A stretch of DNA of 64,000 nt from Swaminathania salitolerans. GTDB lineage: Bacteria > Pseudomonadota > Alphaproteobacteria > Acetobacterales > Acetobacteraceae. The notes under the pieces were generated by a model. The model saw nothing but the letters and a program-made list of their open reading frames with translations, searched no databases and had not been told where the DNA came from. The translations under genes and the position numbers were made by a program. Location: NCBI RefSeq assembly GCF_007988945.1, contig NZ_BJVC01000006.1, positions 1 through 64,000 on the forward strand, written 5' to 3'. Below are positions 62,366 through 64,000 of the stretch, in pieces (the first letter of the stretch is position 1; each line of letters starts with the position of its first letter).

Positions 62366-63775
62366 ATGCCTGACATGAGTGCTCTCTTCCTTGCACGATT
62401 GCAATTCGCGTTTACCGTCGGATTCCATATCGTCTTCCCCGCTTTTTCCATCGGTCTGGCGGCCTTTCTGGCCGTGCTCGAGGGCCTCTGGCTCAAGACC
62501 GAAAAACCCGTCTATCTCGATTTGTTCAAATACTGGCTCCGGGTCTTCTCCGTCGTCTTCGCGATGGGTGTCGTCTCCGGACTGGTGATGTCTTACGAGT
62601 TCGGCACGAACTGGTCGCAATTCTCCCAGAAGGCCGGGCCGATCCTCGGTCCGATGCTCGCCTACGAGGTGATGACCGCCTTCTTCCTCGAGGCCGGCTT
62701 CCTCGGTGTGATGATGTTCGGCCTCAACCGCGTCGGCAAACGGCTGCATTTCGCGGCAACGTGCATGGTGTCTCTCGGCACCCTCATCTCCATGAGCTGG
62801 ATCCTCGCGTCCAATTCCTGGATGCAGACGCCGCGAGGCTACAAGATCGACGCCGCGACCGGACGCTTCCTTCCCGCGGACTGGTGGGCGATCGTCTTCA
62901 ATCCGTCCTTCCCCTTCCGCCTCGTGCATATGGCGCTGGCATGCTTTCTCTGCGTGGCCTTCATCGTCGGTGGCGTGGGCGCGTGGCATCTGCTCAAGGC
63001 GCGCCGCCAGCAGCGCAAGCCCACCGAGGCGGTCAAGGTCATGTTCTCCATGGCCATGTGGATGGCCGCCATCGTCGCGCCTCTCCAGATCCTTGCAGGT
63101 GACGCCCATGGCCTGAACACGCTGAAATACCAGCCAGCGAAGATCGCCGCGATGGAAGGCGACTGGGAATCCGAAAGCCGGGCTCCCGAGCTTCTGTTCG
63201 GCATTCCGGACATGAAGAACGAGACCACCCATTACAAGGTGGGTATCCCCCTTCTCGGCTCGCTCATCCTGACCCACAGCATCGACGGCAAGGTCCCCGG
63301 TCTCAAGGACTATCCAAAGGATCAGAGAGCGCCCTCTCCGATCGTCTTCTTCAGCTTCCGTATCATGATCGCCTTCGGTGTCCTGATGGCGGGCACGGGT
63401 CTCTACTCGCTGTTCCTCCGCTGGAGAGGCAAGCTCTACTCCAACGCGCTGCTCCATCGTCTGGCCCTCGTACTCACGCCTGCCGGATTCATCGCGCTGC
63501 TTTGCGGCTGGGTGACGACCGAGGTGGGACGACAGCCTTTCACGATCTACGGTCTCCTCCGTACCGTGGACAGTGTCTCGCCCGTGACGCTGCCGAACAT
63601 GGCGGCCTCCATGACCGCGTTCGTGATCGTCTATTTCATCGTGTTCACGGCCGGTGTCGGCATCCTGATCCGCGATTTCTCCAAGGAACCCAGCTCCCAC
63701 GAGCCGGAACCCCCGCGTGACGAACCGCATCGTGCAGCCGGCATCACGCAAGTCTCCCATCATCCGGCAGAGTGA
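62366..63775 (+). CDS. cioA: Cytochrome bd-type quinol oxidase subunit I (CioA type)
   Basis: 469 aa with nine expected membrane spans. Heme b595 ligand His in FAFTVGFHIVFPAFS near 21, heme b558 His in FPFRLVHMALACF near 187, and the ExxGRQP motif CGWVTTEVGRQPFTIYG near 387. The Q-loop is short, as in the cyanide-insensitive CIO subgroup rather than long-Q-loop E. coli CydA. With subunit II it oxidises ubiquinol, taking electrons delivered by Gcd and other periplasmic dehydrogenases, without pumping protons. In Gluconobacter the CIO oxidase is known to be important at low pH. A second ATG at 62375 is possible. The subunit II gene follows after 8 bp. Confidence 0.92.
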   Translation: MPDMSALFLARLQFAFTVGFHIVFPAFSIGLAAFLAVLEGLWLKTEKPVYLDLFKYWLRVFSVVFAMGVVSGLVMSYEFGTNWSQFSQKAGPILGPMLAYEVMTAFFLEAGFLGVMMFGLNRVGKRLHFAATCMVSLGTLISMSWILASNSWMQTPRGYKIDAATGRFLPADWWAIVFNPSFPFRLVHMALACFLCVAFIVGGVGAWHLLKARRQQRKPTEAVKVMFSMAMWMAAIVAPLQILAGDAHGLNTLKYQPAKIAAMEGDWESESRAPELLFGIPDMKNETTHYKVGIPLLGSLILTHSIDGKVPGLKDYPKDQRAPSPIVFFSFRIMIAFGVLMAGTGLYSLFLRWRGKLYSNALLHRLALVLTPAGFIALLCGWVTTEVGRQPFTIYGLLRTVDSVSPVTLPNMAASMTAFVIVYFIVFTAGVGILIRDFSKEPSSHEPEPPRDEPHRAAGITQVSHHPAE

Positions 63776-63783
63776 GTCCCATC

Positions 63784-64000
63784 ATGAGTACCGCAGCTTA
63801 CTGGTTGCCCATTGTCTGGGCAGCGCTCGCCGCTGTCGCCATCTTCATCTATGTCTGCCTCGACGGCTTCGATCTGGGCATCGGAATTCTCTTCCTCGGC
63901 GAGCCGAGGAAGGAACACCGCGACGTGATGGTGAACACCATCGCCCCTGTCTGGGACGGTAACGAAACCTGGATGATCTTCGGCGGTGCCACGCTTTACG
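63784..64000 (+). CDS. cioB: Cytochrome bd-type quinol oxidase subunit II, partial
   Basis: The first 72 codons are present and the gene continues beyond the window. N-terminal span MSTAAYWLPIVWAALAAVAIFIYVCLDGFDLGIGIL and the motif VNTIAPVWDGNETWMIFGG are diagnostic for CydB/CioB. It starts 8 bp after cioA and forms one operon with it. Confidence 0.94.
   Translation, partial: MSTAAYWLPIVWAALAAVAIFIYVCLDGFDLGIGILFLGEPRKEHRDVMVNTIAPVWDGNETWMIFGGATLY

Noticed and set aside
1-64000. tRNA, rRNA, insertion sequences or prophage
   Set aside because: No cloverleaf, transposase, integrase, terminal inverted repeats or phage genes were recognised on either strand.

Overview
The window is about 64 kb of GC-rich, densely coding chromosome from an alphaproteobacterium, most likely an acetic acid bacterium (Acetobacteraceae; Asaia/Gluconobacter-like, genus not provable from sequence alone). 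Support comes from a membrane-bound PQQ glucose dehydrogenase, a cyanide-insensitive bd-type oxidase of the short CydA type, a serine-palmitoyltransferase cluster with a fatty-acid hydroxylase, the alphaproteobacterial block fabD-fabG-acpP-fabF-mltG, the block ftsE-ftsX-YdcF-plsC-DUF2125, and an MmcB-family protein. I see no insertion sequence, prophage, tRNA, rRNA or CRISPR array.

Layout. 1-471: no gene supported. 0.5-13.3 kb: an envelope-lipid region with a GT-B glycerophosphotransferase-like protein, fatty acyl-AMP ligase, dedicated ACP and serine palmitoyltransferase (+), then a nucleotidyltransferase-like protein and lipid kinase (-), then metallophosphoesterase, LptF, LptG, fatty-acid hydroxylase, NTP-transferase and glycosyltransferase (+). 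Together these look like synthesis, 2-hydroxylation and head-group modification of sphingolipid, beside the LPS export permease. 13.4-15.7 kb: MmcB, inositol monophosphatase family, SYLF protein. 15.9-20.5 kb: mltG and core fatty-acid synthesis genes (-). 20.7-28.7 kb: methyltransferase, orphan OpuAC-like protein, HWE histidine kinase, M13 peptidase, Dabb protein, di-iron ferritin-like protein (all -), then bioB (+). 30-34.6 kb: a TonB-dependent siderophore receptor (-) divergent from a three-gene PepSY/DUF3325 inner-membrane operon (+), a siderophore uptake and reduction unit.

34.7-40.6 kb: a tightly coupled five-gene minus-strand operon: Cache-GAF-degenerate cyclase receptor, MlaE permease, an ABC ATPase that has lost its P-loop, an MCE/MlaD protein and a lipoprotein. 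I regard this as the best candidate for an undescribed system. A four-copy 27-bp repeat array lies directly upstream, between it and ygfZ. 40.8-47.7 kb: ygfZ, hisI, lpxB, pheT, pheS, rplT, rpmI. 47.9-50.9 kb: PQQ glucose dehydrogenase and a small exported cysteine-rich protein. 51-57.2 kb: sufE, hslU, hslV and two translationally coupled sensor kinases (-). 57.4-62.3 kb: small membrane protein, ftsE, ftsX, a YdcF protein that appears to use a CTG start, plsC, DUF2125. 62.4-64 kb: cioA and the start of cioB, cut by the window end.

A second theme is many short tandem repeats (8-27 bp units, usually 3-4 copies). Those in genes have unit lengths divisible by three and sit in linkers, signal peptides or N-terminal extensions; the clearly intergenic 8-bp array does not obey this.
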